A stretch of DNA of 64,000 nt from Acanthosepion esculentum (GCA_964036315.1 OZ038500.1:55006925-55070924); one strand, 5' to 3'. Shown: positions 1 through 11,150, numbered from the stretch's first letter. The notes: a model not told the origin generated them from the sequence alone. Numbers and translations: made by a program.

Positions 1-94
1 TGAAATACGAAGGTAATGTAGGTGATTTTCTACAATGTGTGGGATGGCGGGTCTTAGCCGTGAAGGCTAGAAGTGGTTGTGTTCAGAAATATAG

Positions 95-300
95 TTACTC
101 TGAACACTTTCCATGGAAATAACAATTGATTAGTGAGAGCCATGCGAGGTTTCGTCTGTGGTAAAGGGGTTGTAGGATGGAAAATAATTCATCATAAAAA
201 AGGCCGCGGAGACGCCTTTGAATTCTATCAAGACTGGAAAGTGAAGACTGGACAGCTCCTGCCCATATATATAACTGCAGTACTCCATTTTCTGACTTTG
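95..300 (-). mobile_element. LINE reverse transcriptase C-terminal fragment
   Basis: On the minus strand this reads as the thumb/C-terminal part of a non-LTR retrotransposon polyprotein. Recognisable blocks are LYIWAGA, then LDRIQRR, then LYHRRNLAWLSL followed by YFHGKCSE. The same block order occurs in the other LINE relics near 12.7-13.25 kb and 15.5-16.25 kb. Upstream (higher coordinates) the frame runs into an ATAC repeat and a hairpin element, so the 5' part is missing. No catalytic residues lie in this part. It is a dead 5'-truncated copy; the clade (CR1/Jockey/L2-like) is inferred only from the C-terminal motif style. Confidence 0.6.
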
Positions 301-367
301 GTAAAAGAAGAGGAAAGCAGGTGTATATATCTATACATACATACATACATACATACATAATACGCAA

Positions 368-446
368 CGCCGACAGCACAACTCGCAGTTTCATGCTCTA
401 TACAATCGATCAGGTACCAATGAAACTCCGAGTTGTACTGTCGGCG
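368..446. repeat. Imperfect palindrome (hairpin element, copy 1)
   Basis: Arms 368-394 and 420-446 are near-perfect reverse complements around a loop of about 25 bp. A second copy of the same hairpin is at 888-965. An ATAC run lies just upstream, and an AT-rich segment with an inverted copy at 11178-11250 lies downstream. Confidence 0.75.
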
Positions 447-515
447 TGGGGTATTATGTATATTTATTAATATATACTTAATAGCTCTGTTATTTAGCAT
501 TGAGCACTGTTTTTT
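440..515 (+). repeat. AT-rich dispersed segment with inverted copy at 11.2 kb
   Basis: The segment containing TTAATAGCTCTGTTAT and GAGCACTG is present in reverse orientation at about 11178-11250. It adjoins the hairpin element here and a (TA)n tract at the other site. Confidence 0.6.
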
Positions 516-528
516 CTTAAAGCAAAGG

Positions 529-529
<1 letters not shown>

Positions 530-573
<44 letters not shown>

Positions 574-640
574 TGTATTTGAACAGTTACACATACATTT
601 ATTTATATTTATCCACTTGACTATATTCACACACACACAC

Positions 641-693
<53 letters not shown>

Positions 694-728
694 ACTCGCA
701 CACAGACACACACACACATACACACACA

Positions 729-759
<31 letters not shown>
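530..759. repeat. (TA)n-(CA)n-(TA)n compound microsatellite
   Basis: (TA)n 530-570, an AT-rich spacer, imperfect (CA)n about 629-728, then (TA)n 731-759. The reading frames across it are repeat artefacts. Confidence 0.95.
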
Positions 760-762
<3 letters not shown>

Positions 763-846
763 TTTGTATCAAATATGGTCTAGAATGTGGCAGAATGATA
801 CGATAAATAACAAATAGGAAACGTTTATAAGTTTAACAGGCGTTGT

Positions 847-887
<41 letters not shown>

Positions 888-888
<1 letters not shown>

Positions 889-965
889 CCGACAGTACAA
901 CTTGGAGTTTCATACTCTATACAATAATCAGGTACTAATGAAACTCCGAGATGTACTGTCTGTGT
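888..965. repeat. Imperfect palindrome (hairpin element, copy 2)
   Basis: Arms 888-913 and 938-965 pair with few mismatches. Sequence and loop match the hairpin at 368-446, so this is a dispersed family. Confidence 0.75.
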
Positions 966-996
966 AGGGTATATATAAATATATATATATATATAT

Positions 997-1021
997 TGTC
1001 ATCCACAGACAGACTGTTTCG

Positions 1022-1022
<1 letters not shown>
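997..1022 (-). mobile_element. SINE 3' scrap (tRNA-derived family, see 10.2 kb)
   Basis: It matches the body of the minus-strand tRNA-derived SINE at 10215-10360 (GTCATCCACAGACAGACTGT), then breaks into (TA)n. Confidence 0.5.
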
Positions 1023-1062
<40 letters not shown>

Positions 1063-1354
1063 AAGGAAGATATACTCACAGATATAAAAGGCTCTATGCC
1101 AAAATGGCAGACCGCTGGGCATTATTAAAATAAGACATTATTTTACGACTATATGTACTACTATAAGTACGATAAGTTCCGTATATTCATCAGTTATCAG
1201 AAAGTGTTCTATGGGGATATGAGCACTTGTACTCCCTCGATTCTTGTAAGAACTTATATTAAGGTTATTTGGTGTGTCCACGTCATGTGCACACCAATCA
1301 AAACTGTCGACTGATGAACGAAACTTATAATAGCGGCCGGGCAATATAACATAT
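1063..1354. other. No gene recognised
   Basis: Mixed-sequence DNA with only short frames and no motif I recognise. Confidence 0.5.
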
Positions 1355-1650
1355 AATAATGATAATAAGTAAGACGATAAACTACATCCAACTGCAAGGC
1401 CTCAGATCAGGAGGTTTTGAGGAGCGTGGAACCACCTCTTAATTGCTGGTCTTCCCATGTTCACCACTAAAATGAGGTCAAATCATTATGAAAGTATAAA
1501 AAAATAAGTTTTAACAACAGCAATATATTTTTGTAAAATTTTTTTACCAGCAATGTATTTTTGAAGGAAAAATATTTCCAACAATAGAAATCTTGTTGGC
1601 ATTAAAGAACCCATTGAGGTTTATTATGCCGTAAAACAAAATAAAGCAAA
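1355..1650 (+). repeat. Unclassified dispersed repeat U1, copy 1
   Basis: It starts near CGATAAACTACATCCA and runs through AAGGCCTCAGATCAGGAGG to short internal repeats of the type TTACCAGCAAT and a tail ending TATGCCGTAAAACAAA. The same order of blocks recurs at 12345-12660 (same strand) and, reversed, at 33855-34445, 59935-60245 and 60370-60540. No coding content is visible. Class unknown. Confidence 0.65.
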
Positions 1651-1667
1651 CCACACACACACACACG

Positions 1668-1707
<40 letters not shown>

Positions 1708-1798
1708 CGGCGCGCGCACACACACACACACACACACACGGCGCGCGGACACACACACACATAAACACACAAACACACACACACACATATATATATAT
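1651..1798. repeat. (CA)n with CGCGCG islands and (TA)n end
   Basis: About 150 bp of alternating purine-pyrimidine sequence: (CA)n broken by CGGCGCGCGC near 1708-1717 and again at 1739-1748, ending in (TA)n. Alternating CA/CG of this type is the classic Z-DNA-prone sequence. Confidence 0.9.
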
Positions 1799-2177
1799 GG
1801 GCATGATCGAATCACAAAGATGAAGAGCCGAGAGACCATCACGACTCGCACAGACATCGATTGGCCGGACACCTTCCCTGAATGACAGTCATATATATTT
1901 TTTTTTATAAAAACAGTTTGAATGTTTTAATCTTGACCGTGTTTTTTAAAATGAAAACATTATATATATACATACATGCAACAAACTATTTCTTATTTAA
2001 CAGTTAAAATATTTCATCCTTGAAAATGGCTAAATGTATAGCCGAAAGCGCTCGGAATAAAATAATATTCAGACAGGTTTTTATATAATTTATCATCTGA
2101 AAAGAAAAAAAATTATTAGATCGCATGAGGAATTGTATAAAAAACTAAATCAAAGTAACCTTGCCTGTCGTATTCAA

Positions 2178-2179
<2 letters not shown>
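1799..2179. other. No gene; one hairpin-GAAA motif
   Basis: AT-rich DNA. At 2018-2055 (plus strand) a TGAAAA block precedes a stem GGCTA/TAGCC (2028-2032 with 2039-2043) followed directly by GAAAGCGCTC. This architecture recurs at several other sites in the window. Confidence 0.5.

Positions 2180-2245
<66 letters not shown>
2180..2245. repeat. (TA)n microsatellite
   Basis: Uninterrupted TA dinucleotides directly abutting the palindrome at 2244-2414. Confidence 0.97.
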
Positions 2246-2248
<3 letters not shown>

Positions 2249-2414
2249 TTACATAAAAATGAAACTCTATTACCCCATTCAGGCATTTCTCCCCCAGAAT
2301 ATTTACCCTGGGGCTTGTCAATGCAAAAACGTTAGACAAGCCTCAGGGAGAATATCCAGGAGGTGAAATAGCTATCTGAATAGGGAAATAAAGTTTCATT
2401 TTTATGTAATTCAT
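2244..2414. repeat. Long imperfect palindrome
   Basis: The left arm 2244 to about 2320 and right arm about 2334-2414 are reverse complements with small gaps. The outer ends ATGAATTACATAAAAATGAA / TTCATTTTTATGTAATTCAT are perfect. The loop is about 15 bp. One side abuts (TA)n. Confidence 0.85.
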
Positions 2415-2529
2415 TTATATTCTCCATAATAAATATATTGAGCTCTCGTTTGTGGATCAGTTTTAATATTATGTATTATTAGGATCTACTTGGATAACTT
2501 ACCCATGGATTCTTACCTATATATATCTA

Positions 2530-2675
2530 TATAATCTTCTGTAACCCCCTTGCCTTGATCGATTCACTATCTTTCTCCACATCCTCTCCTTTACCACTCC
2601 TACCTGCTTTACCTCCAAACCTTCTGTAACCCCTTACGTGTTAGTGGCTCCCAGCCTTGCTTGGGGTGAAAAACT

Positions 2676-2678
<3 letters not shown>
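2530..2678 (+). mobile_element. LINE 3' untranslated end with (TA)n tail
   Basis: This matches the 3' end of the LINE at 7747-8203 (opposite strand), including CTTGCCTTGATCGAT, two CTTCTGTAACCCC blocks and the terminal GCTTGGGGTGAAAA. It then runs directly into (TA)n at 2679. Only the 3' end is present, as expected of strong 5' truncation. Confidence 0.7.
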
Positions 2679-2744
<66 letters not shown>

Positions 2745-2759
2745 CTGTGTGTGTGTGTG
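2679..2759. repeat. (TA)n-(TG)n
   Basis: (TA)n 2679-2734 followed by (TG)n to 2759, at the 3' end of the LINE piece. Confidence 0.95.
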
Positions 2760-3895
<1,136 letters not shown>

Positions 3896-4002
3896 ACATA
3901 TATATATAGTCAAGTAATAGAAACATAATGTCATTTTATCCATATCTTCCTCTTTCTGTGAACTGGCTCCCCCATTTGTCCAATACGCCATCAACCGAAA
4001 TA

Positions 4003-4540
4003 CAGGGTGCGATGGATAAATTGTCGTCGAAATTATGCAAAAATGAAAATAACATGGACATCTCATTTTAACAGATATATTTACCAAAATTACACAAAAA
4101 TATCTCAAAATACTAAAGAGTAAATTTATTCAATAAAATCACCGTTCTCCCGCTTGTATGTCATGGTGCAGATTCTTGTTGCCAGACAGAGGGCCTTCCA
4201 GTAGCCACCCTATTCACCTAGGGCAGCACTACATCCTCAACCCACTTTATGTAGGCCTCAGTGTTCATGAGACTGACGCCTCTTGGGAAGATCAATCGGG
4301 ATATAATGTTACCATCACTAGCGATCACTCCAAATACCTTCGCAATCACCATTTAGATTCATCCAACTCTTGTTGAGTCCTCTGTACTGTCTTTAGATTG
4401 ACACCGAACTCTATGAACAGCAAGCCGTTGCCAAATTTGCAGCAGAGTGAAATGCGTCAAGGTGTTCTTTTTCTCACAGACGGTGCACAACTGACCTTAC
4501 TATACTGTGCAGTCGACACAATCAAAACAGACAATGCGCA
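4003..4540 (-). mobile_element. Second mariner relic, internally deleted
   Basis: The first 130 bp or so (GGTGCGATGGATAAATTGTC, then AACAGATATATTTACCAAAA) are nearly identical to the low end of the 3.2-kb relic and lie in the same orientation. Beyond that it keeps fragments matching the central transposase region (TTGTTGCCAGACAGAGGG resembles TGTTGCCAGACATAGG of the first copy), but the catalytic DYYVW block is absent. It is a same-family copy that lost part of the interior. Confidence 0.6.
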
Positions 4541-4830
4541 TTCATGAAATCAAAAATATAAAATGGTGGCAGGACGTTTAAAAAAATAACATTTACATAA
4601 AACCATATGGTATGGCTCTCTACTATTTTCTTTTATGCCTGTGAGTAATTTCCAAATAAACACTTTTTTGCCAGCATTGAGATAGTAATGTTAAAGGATG
4701 TCGACGTTTCTTCATTCGCGTCGCCCTTTTCTGTTACGTTCCTATTTTATTGCAAAAATTCTTCATTCCAGTTATGTCGCATTCCATTTCAGTGACCTAA
4801 TTAACCTCTACATTAATTCATTATTATTTG
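4541..4830. other. No gene recognised
   Basis: AT-rich, no motif recognised. It grades into pyrimidine-rich sequence. Confidence 0.5.
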
Positions 4831-5055
4831 AGGTATGGCCGAGTTTTTCTTTCTTTTTTTCTTTCTCCAATACATTGTTTCTTTTTTTTTGCTTCTCTTA
4901 TTATTAGTTCCCTCTTTCTTTTACTCAGTTTTTCTCCTCAGTAATTTTCTTAATAAACTCTTACTTTATCTTTCTTTCATTTTTCACCACCCCCATTTTC
5001 CTTGAACAATATTCCATTTCCTTCTTTTCAAGTAGTTATTTTTCTCGCATCATTT

Positions 5056-5108
<53 letters not shown>

Positions 5109-5260
5109 TTTCGCATTTACTTTCTTACCTCATTCTTAGTTTTTCAACCTTTTTTTTTACAATCTTCTCTTTCTTCCTTGAACAGTATTCCTATATTCTT
5201 CTTTTTATGCATTATGCATTTTATACATTATTATGCATTTCCTTCTTTTTCGTCAACCTT

Positions 5261-5291
<31 letters not shown>

Positions 5292-5470
5292 TTTCGCATT
5301 TACTTTCTTACCTCATTCTTAGTTTTTCAACCTTTTTTTTTACAATCTTCTCTTTCTTCCTTGAACAGTATTCCTATATTCTTCTTTTTATGCATTATGC
5401 ATTTTATACATTATTATGCATTTCCTTCTTTTTCGTCAACCTTTTTCTTTCTTTCTTTCTTTCTTTCTTA
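4831..5470 (+). repeat. Pyrimidine-rich tract with (CTTT)n and a 183-bp tandem duplication
   Basis: The plus strand is strongly T/C-rich. (CTTT)n occupies about 5055-5108. A unit of 183 bp containing TCGCATTTACTTTCTTACC, TTGAACAGTATTCC and TTATGCATTATGCATTTT is present twice (about 5105-5287 and 5288-5470), each ending in another (TTTC)n. The open frames here (5178-5614) are artefacts of stop-poor sequence. Confidence 0.85.
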
Positions 5471-5701
5471 ATACTAAATCGCGTTATTTCACCAGATTTT
5501 GCAGGCATGGGGAGGACCTTCATGATAGAGATAGATATCTCATCAGTTAATCCAGGATGTCTCTCAGACATCGTAGACGAGGATGTAAGGTCGACGTTTC
5601 GGAAGAGAGGCTAGTAGATGAACACACTTGCACAGACACTGACCGAAAGTGGAGTGGAACAAAATGTATAGTTAAATATAAGAGATTAAGTCTTGTGTTA
5701 T

Positions 5702-6655
5702 ATACAGTGCTGTTCGATAAAAGTGACTCACTTGATTTTTTTTTACTAAATGTTCTCTTCTCGGATGAAACGAAAGTTGAGCAAAATTCAAAGGATAAGC
5801 GATCTAAAATCCGAAGAAGCTTTGAAAGCTCTTTGAATTTAGCCGTAAGTACTGCCAAGCATCCGTTCTGTATAATGTTCTGGGGGTGCATTTCTTTTCA
5901 TGGAACTGGTTTCTTAAAACCTGTTGAAAAGACCCTCAGGAGCGAGCAGTACAAGAGAATTTTAGAGTCTTGTCTGCTCCCTTCTGCTGAAAGGGTGCAA
6001 ATCGACCCCACCAAGCTCATTTTTATGCAGGATAATGCTCCCTGTCACAAATCAAAATTGATGAAGGTATACTTTGATGAGAAGCAGGTGAGTGTTATGA
6101 CATGGCCGCCCCAATCTCCTGACCTCAACCCCATAGAAAACTTATGGAGCATTATAAAGTGCAGGCTCTCGAGAAAGCAGTTGAGCAACAAAGATGATTT
6201 GATTATGAATTTCTTATCAGATTGGAATTCAATGCTTGGAGATGAGATTTGCCAGAACCTAATCAAGTCAATGTCAAAAAGGGTTGAAAAGGTTATTCAA
6301 AATAAAGAAGGACCCATAGATTATTAAATATTTCGAACTATATTACCTATTATAAATAAATGATACCTCTATTATTCTTTATTTAAAGCTGTTCGTTTAT
6401 GTTTCTATTGATTACTAGTTGCAGGAAATAAGTGAGTCACTTTTTTTTTAACAGAGCTTTTCCCTAAATCTCATTTATATCCAAAATTATAATTATCAAT
6501 ATAATACCTTAGGGTGAGTAAACTTTTTTTTACTAGGTGGTCTAGAAGGTGGTCTTTATATTAGTAAGATTAAAAATTAGTTTGACCCCAAAAACAATAG
6601 GCGAAAAAAATTTTAAGTAAAAAAAAAATGGGGTGAGTCACTTTTATCGAACAGT

Positions 6656-6661
<6 letters not shown>
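5702..6661 (+). mobile_element. Tc1-like transposon with both TIRs, N-terminus of transposase missing
   Basis: The left end at 5702-5746 and right end at 6617-6661 are inverted repeats. The shared core is CTGTTCGATAAAAGTGACTC, followed on both sides by a run of T and ACT. The element is about 960 bp, well short of a typical Tc1 at about 1.3-1.7 kb. (TA)n flanks the right end, consistent with TA target choice. Internal copies of GTGAGTCACTTTT near 6431 and GGTGAGTAAACTTTTT near 6512 suggest an IR/DR type of terminal array. Between the TIRs only the catalytic half of the transposase remains. Confidence 0.85.
5704..6327 (+). pseudogene. Tc1-like DD34E transposase, catalytic domain only
   Basis: The open frame continues from non-transposon sequence at 5557 through the left TIR into the catalytic domain, so the apparent 256-residue protein is a fusion with flanking DNA. 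Catalytic signs are FSDET (first Asp), FMQDNAPCHKS (second Asp) and SPDLNPIENLW (Glu). I count 34 residues between the second Asp and the Glu, the DD34E signature of Tc1. MFWGCIS is also typical. The paired helix-turn-helix DNA-binding region that normally precedes the first Asp is absent: the TIR is followed almost immediately by the FSDET block. This copy could not bind its own ends. It is probably an internally deleted, non-autonomous derivative. Confidence 0.85.
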
Positions 6662-6701
<40 letters not shown>

Positions 6702-6923
6702 GGCAGCAATCCCACTTATAATTTTCTTCTTTTCTTGACATAAATTATGTAGAAATTGTCCGAAAGTTCAGCATGTCTGAACGCTTTATGTTATACTATT
6801 GGCCATTAATAAGGACGATTTCATTTTTTAATTTTAACTGAATATATGGATTGTCTTAAGCATAAAATCTTAACCGCAGTACTTTGTCACATGGATTGTC
6901 CAAATACTCACACACACGCACAC

Positions 6924-6994
<71 letters not shown>
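6661..6994. repeat. (TA)n and (CA)n-(TA)n around a short unique segment
   Basis: (TA)n 6661-6702 touches the Tc1-like element. (CA)n 6910-6970 and (TA)n 6971-6994 follow. Nothing recognised between. Confidence 0.9.
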
Positions 6995-7229
6995 ATTAGA
7001 AGAAAGAGTCTAGGTGTGCTTCTTATAGTATGTAAAATAGATAGGTTGGTTAATAAAACAAGGGGAAACGAAAGGATACCAATGTGATCAGTACGAAAAA
7101 CATATATTAAATACTAATTATTAAACACAAAAGAGAAATGAAGCACGGAAGCTATACTTTTATAAAGTTTATAACTTTTATGAATATATGGATTGTTTTA
7201 CGTATGTATCTAGTGTTATAAGACTGTTT

Positions 7230-7640
7230 TATTTTCGGAACAGTTTCTGCGATTGAAAGTGAGAGAAAAGAATGAGTATAGGGAGGATTGAGTAAACGAT
7301 AAAAGATGAACGGGATTCAAGAAAATCGATGATGACGATTGACGTTGCATTTAAATTTTTGAAGATTGTAGTCTTATCAAAAACACAAGTAAACGGAAGG
7401 GAGTTCCACCGGCGGGAAGTGAGAGAAAAGAAACTGTTGGTGTAGAAGAGGCGATTGCATTTAGCTATTTCAATAGTAAAATGTTGGGACCTAGATGTCA
7501 ATCAAGTAGCACGCTTAAATTCATGTAATCGGGGAACCAGGGAAAAGGGTTCTTCAGTGCAGTTGCCATTTGTAGAAGAAAAGAGGGGAGGCACGTCACG
7601 GACGACTGAATAATGGGTGAGATCCTCACTGAGTGCTCTA
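7230..7640 (-). mobile_element. LINE RT C-terminal end, copy 2
   Basis: The minus strand reads MTSRSQHFTIEIAKCNRLFY, then a TSRRWNSLPF block, then NLNATSIVIIDF near the stop. This is the terminal domain of the same LINE family as at 8.0, 12.7, 43.4 and 62.7 kb, where the motif order is RSHxF, TSRxWNSLP, YNLQKFKCNVNRHL. The copy is frame-broken upstream and lacks the RT core. It is a 5'-truncated dead copy. Confidence 0.7.
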
Positions 7641-7680
7641 TATTTTCGTCCTTGTGCTACATCTAAGTTACGCTTATAAA

Positions 7681-7685
<5 letters not shown>

Positions 7686-7746
<61 letters not shown>
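7686..7746. repeat. (TA)n tail of LINE
   Basis: Uninterrupted TA tract at the 3' end (minus-strand sense) of the LINE at 7747-8203. Confidence 0.95.
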
Positions 7747-7749
<3 letters not shown>

Positions 7750-8199
7750 AGCTTATCACCCCAAGCATGGCTGAAGGCCACTAGCACGCAAGGGGTTACA
7801 GAAGGTTTGGAGGAAGAGCAGATAGGAGTGGTAAAGGAGAGGACGTGGTGAAAGATAGTGGATCGATCAAGGCAAAGGGGTTACAGAAGATTTGGAGCGA
7901 GAGCATATAGGAATGAAAGGTGAAAGGATGTGGAGAAGGGAAGTGGATAGATCAAGGCAACTGGAGATGGCGATTAACGTTACACTTAAATAGTTGGAGA
8001 TTGTATTTGTCAGGGAAACAGGAATAAGGAAGGGAGTTCCACAGGCGAGATGTGCGAGACATGAAGCTATTGGAGTAGAAGAGACGTCTACATCTAACAG
8101 TTTCAACGGTGAAGGGGTGGGAACGGGATGCCAGCCTCGTGGGACGTTTAAATTCATGAGGCCTAGGAACCAGCGAAAGCAGCTCCTCGGAGCAATTGC

Positions 8200-8203
<4 letters not shown>
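7747..8203 (-). mobile_element. LINE 3' end, best-preserved C-terminus
   Basis: On the minus strand it encodes, in one frame, EFKRPTRLASRSHPFTVET, then RTSRLWNSLPYSCFPDKYNL, then FKCNVNRHLQLP and a stop. A 3' untranslated segment of about 270 bp follows, ending in GCTTGGGGTGATAAGC, then (TA)n. The untranslated segment has an internal direct duplication (TTCTGTAACCCC...). The 5' truncation point is at another (TA)n-(TG)n. It is a useful reference copy for the degraded relatives in this window. Confidence 0.75.

Positions 8204-8297
<94 letters not shown>
8204..8297. repeat. (TA)n-(TG)n
   Basis: (TA)n 8204-8255 and (TG)n to about 8297. Confidence 0.95.
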
Positions 8298-8298
<1 letters not shown>

Positions 8299-8657
8299 GT
8301 GTATTCTACATTTTAATCCTATGTAGCTGGAAATTTGCCTTGTTACATTGAGGAATATTTGAATGAGTAATATGTTCAGAAGGAGGATATGTTAAATTGC
8401 CTTTAGTTTTCCATACTTGAATGAGTTCTGAAATACCACTAATTTCTTTTAGTTCCGTTTAATAGCCTTGAGACGCACATTGTAGGGCTCGTCCGGGAAG
8501 AAGAGATCTCATTACCGCCTTTCTTAACCTTTCAATATATACCTTTTGCTCTCGTGGTCGCTTTGCTTTACTCTGTCCGACACCTTCGTCACGTTTTCTC
8601 AATTAGTGCTTCAGGTCTCTCCATTTTACATCATGTCCGCCGTACGACCATCTCAAT
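8298..8657. other. No gene recognised
   Basis: Mixed sequence without recognised motifs. Confidence 0.5.
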
Positions 8658-8764
<107 letters not shown>

Positions 8765-8943
8765 GGCGTACTTCAGCATTTACAGTAAACCCACAAAATG
8801 CAGAATCGCAAGCAAATTAAGTATTAAGACTAGTTTGAGACTAAAAGAGACTCTGGGTCCACAGTAAGACTTCGGCGTAGTAAGTCAGGCTGATCTTGTC
8901 AGGTAGGTGAGCCACCACGCGTCCCTCATACACAAGCAAAATT

Positions 8944-9168
8944 GTGCTGATTACCAGAGGCCACCAAAATCTTCGACATCGATGTCGAAATTATAAAGGG
9001 ATTTTCAGCCAGCACAAATTGAAAAGCATCTCCATCGGCCCGATAAAGTTAGAAGTGATACAGAACTTCATGTACCTCGGCAGATTCCTTTCTTCCGACA
9101 TCAAATCGGACACCGATACAGCCTTCCGTAGACCTGCAAAAATATTTATGGTAACCTCACCGTTGTAA
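8944..9168 (+). mobile_element. RTE-like RT fragment
   Basis: The plus-strand frame includes the block FMYLGRFLSSDIKSDTDTAF, which resembles the 'YLGS..SSDG..D.EI..RI.KA' segment just after the palm of RTE-type endonuclease/reverse transcriptases. Only about 70 residues remain and both ends are lost. Assignment is from this single block. Confidence 0.5.
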
Positions 9169-9310
9169 ACATTATTCGATATGATGCCAAATCCTATGTC
9201 ATATACAAACTTTCGTTTATAATATCGCTTCTATCAATTTTTCAACAATATTATTCTAAAATTACATTACAGATGTTATAATATGCATTAAATTAGATAT
9301 CTTTCTGATT

Positions 9311-9745
9311 CACTCTACATGTCGGGCGGACCAAAAAATAAATATGTCGTCATTTGCGCAAGGGCTCCGAGCATCACACCCGGCCCACAAGACAAATTTC
9401 CTCAAAAAATATGAAATACAGTATAAAAGAAGCCAATCACGGATATTGCTGCCAAAGAAAAAAACATGAATAAAAGTTGAATTCATGAGAAACCGCATTT
9501 ACTTTTTAAAACGCCGCTCATGAGAACTGAAAGAGAATTGCGGCGAACTGTCCGGTGCTTTCGGTCAACCGACCGAATAAACACATCAACTCTAGTTACT
9601 ACAAACTCTACTTCTCCTTCAAGGTGTTGTCCTTGCCCACAAAGCGACTGTCCACTCACATGCTCAGTATTGGTAGTACAAAGTATTTTATATTAACAGT
9701 TCTTGTTTACTTTTGCTTTTGGTCCGCCGGTGGTAGTTGTTGTTT
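9311..9745. mobile_element. Candidate small element with terminal inverted repeats
   Basis: CGGGCGGACCAAAA near 9319 and TTTTGGTCCGCCGG near 9717 are inverted copies with one mismatch, bounding about 410 bp with no coding content. It could be a MITE. No target duplication was identified. Confidence 0.35.
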
Positions 9746-10156
9746 CAGTTGTTGTTTCGTGCTACCAAACGCGTGTTTATAACATATAGATCTCTTTATT
9801 ATCGTTGGGGATCTATGTTGGGTTCGGTTGGTTAATTTAATTCCAATTCTTGTTGGGTTATTTATTATCGACCAAGAGACTTACAGGATAGAAAACACCA
9901 TGGTACATAGGGGTTCAGTTTACATGGAAGTTAAAAATATAGACATTCGTCGGGTTCATGCCGAAGTCTGCGATTATTTCACCCAGAAGTGAGCCCTTTT
10001 TTGGAAACGAGATTGGGGCAATATTTTACTTCAGAGTATGATGTAATCTTCGTAATGTAAAACAGCCAGCAGAAATTCTAAACTCAGGGTCAAAAGCTCT
10101 ACCGCAAAAGATGATCTGTTACCTACAAGGGGTGAATAAACGACTATTATCTTGTG
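9746..10156. other. No gene recognised
   Basis: Mixed sequence, short frames only. Confidence 0.5.
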
Positions 10157-10214
10157 ATATATATATATATATATATATGTCTATATATCTATCTATCTAT
10201 ATATATATATATTT
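10157..10214. repeat. (TA)n with short TATC run
   Basis: TA dinucleotides with an ATCT interruption, located at the 3' side of the minus-strand SINE. Confidence 0.9.
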
Positions 10215-10365
10215 TTGTCATCCACAGACAGACTGTTTCGCTGTTTCACAGCTCATCAGTGTGGCTAGACGTCCGGTTGCCTCTAGCTACGATCGAAACC
10301 CGACTGAATTTGCGTCAGTCGGAACTTCTACCCGCTAAGCCATCAGCGTACGGTACGGGATGGAG
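10215..10365 (-). mobile_element. tRNA-derived SINE
   Basis: The minus strand begins with a tRNA-like head: TGGCTTAGCGGGTAGAAG fits the pol III A box, and GGGTTTCGATC is a near B box about 40 bp later. The body (GTGAAACAGCGAAACAGTCT, then GTCTGTGGATGACA) ends in (TA)n, which serves as the 3' tail. A body scrap is at 997-1022 and a truncated head at 36605-36680. Confidence 0.7.
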
Positions 10366-10442
10366 GTGAATTTTAGCGTGTTTATTTTTAGATTCGGATA
10401 AACACACAGTGACTGAGAGTGACTCAATTCTGTCGAAGAGTC

Positions 10443-10446
<4 letters not shown>

Positions 10447-10504
<58 letters not shown>
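10447..10504. repeat. (TA)n microsatellite
   Basis: Uninterrupted TA tract. Confidence 0.97.
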
Positions 10505-10509
<5 letters not shown>

Positions 10510-10719
10510 AACCTAGAAATGGTTACTTAATGTGGAATAACCAAAACGGAGGTTGGAAATGAAATGGTAACTTTTACGATAAAATACAATACTCGCCAGC
10601 GGCGCGAGATAGGTAAACCACTGCTAGTGGTGGACTAATTAGCATATTACCCTCACCTACAATAGTGTCAATCGTATTTATGAGGATTGGTACATACCCA
10701 TTAGTGTTCATAGGTACGG

Positions 10720-10732
10720 TATATATATATAA

Positions 10733-10809
<77 letters not shown>
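10720..10809. repeat. (TA)n microsatellite
   Basis: TA tract with one short interruption near 10731-10738. Open frames on both strands over it are artefacts. Confidence 0.97.
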
Positions 10810-10812
<3 letters not shown>

Positions 10813-10984
10813 GACTCTCCCGTCGTATTCGACGTATGAGGGTCAGCAACTCAGTTCCTAAAAATCGACAGCCAGACACCAGTACATATGATGTGATTAT
10901 AGTGGTGAAGGCTTTGTGTAGAACCATCTACACTTTTTGAAGGGCCACAAGGTCTCCAAACGAGCCTCCGCAGGTTTTTGAATT

Positions 10985-11150
10985 CAGAGTTGACGTTCTC
11001 TTAGACCAGTTGCCATCCAAGACTATAGAACCCAGTTTGTCCTGCTATTTTACCCATAGCTGAAGGGAGAAGAAAAGGATTCATACCTTCCCCAAGAGTA
11101 TTAGCACGTCAGTGAATATAATGGATTCGACTGGAATTTGAATATAAAAT
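10985..11150 (-). mobile_element. SINE body (family S2) fragment
   Basis: The minus strand matches the S2 body at 30.5-31.0 kb: AAATTCCAGTCGAATCCATT, GTGCTAATACTCTTGGG, TAGCAGGACAAACTGGGTTC. The head and 3' stem-loops are missing or diverged. Confidence 0.65.

Larger units (their letters stand above)
850..1060. repeat. (TA)n tracts around hairpin copy 2
   Basis: (TA)n at 850-885, 970-996 and 1023-1060. They bracket the hairpin at 888-965 and a 26-bp SINE scrap at 997-1022. Confidence 0.9.
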
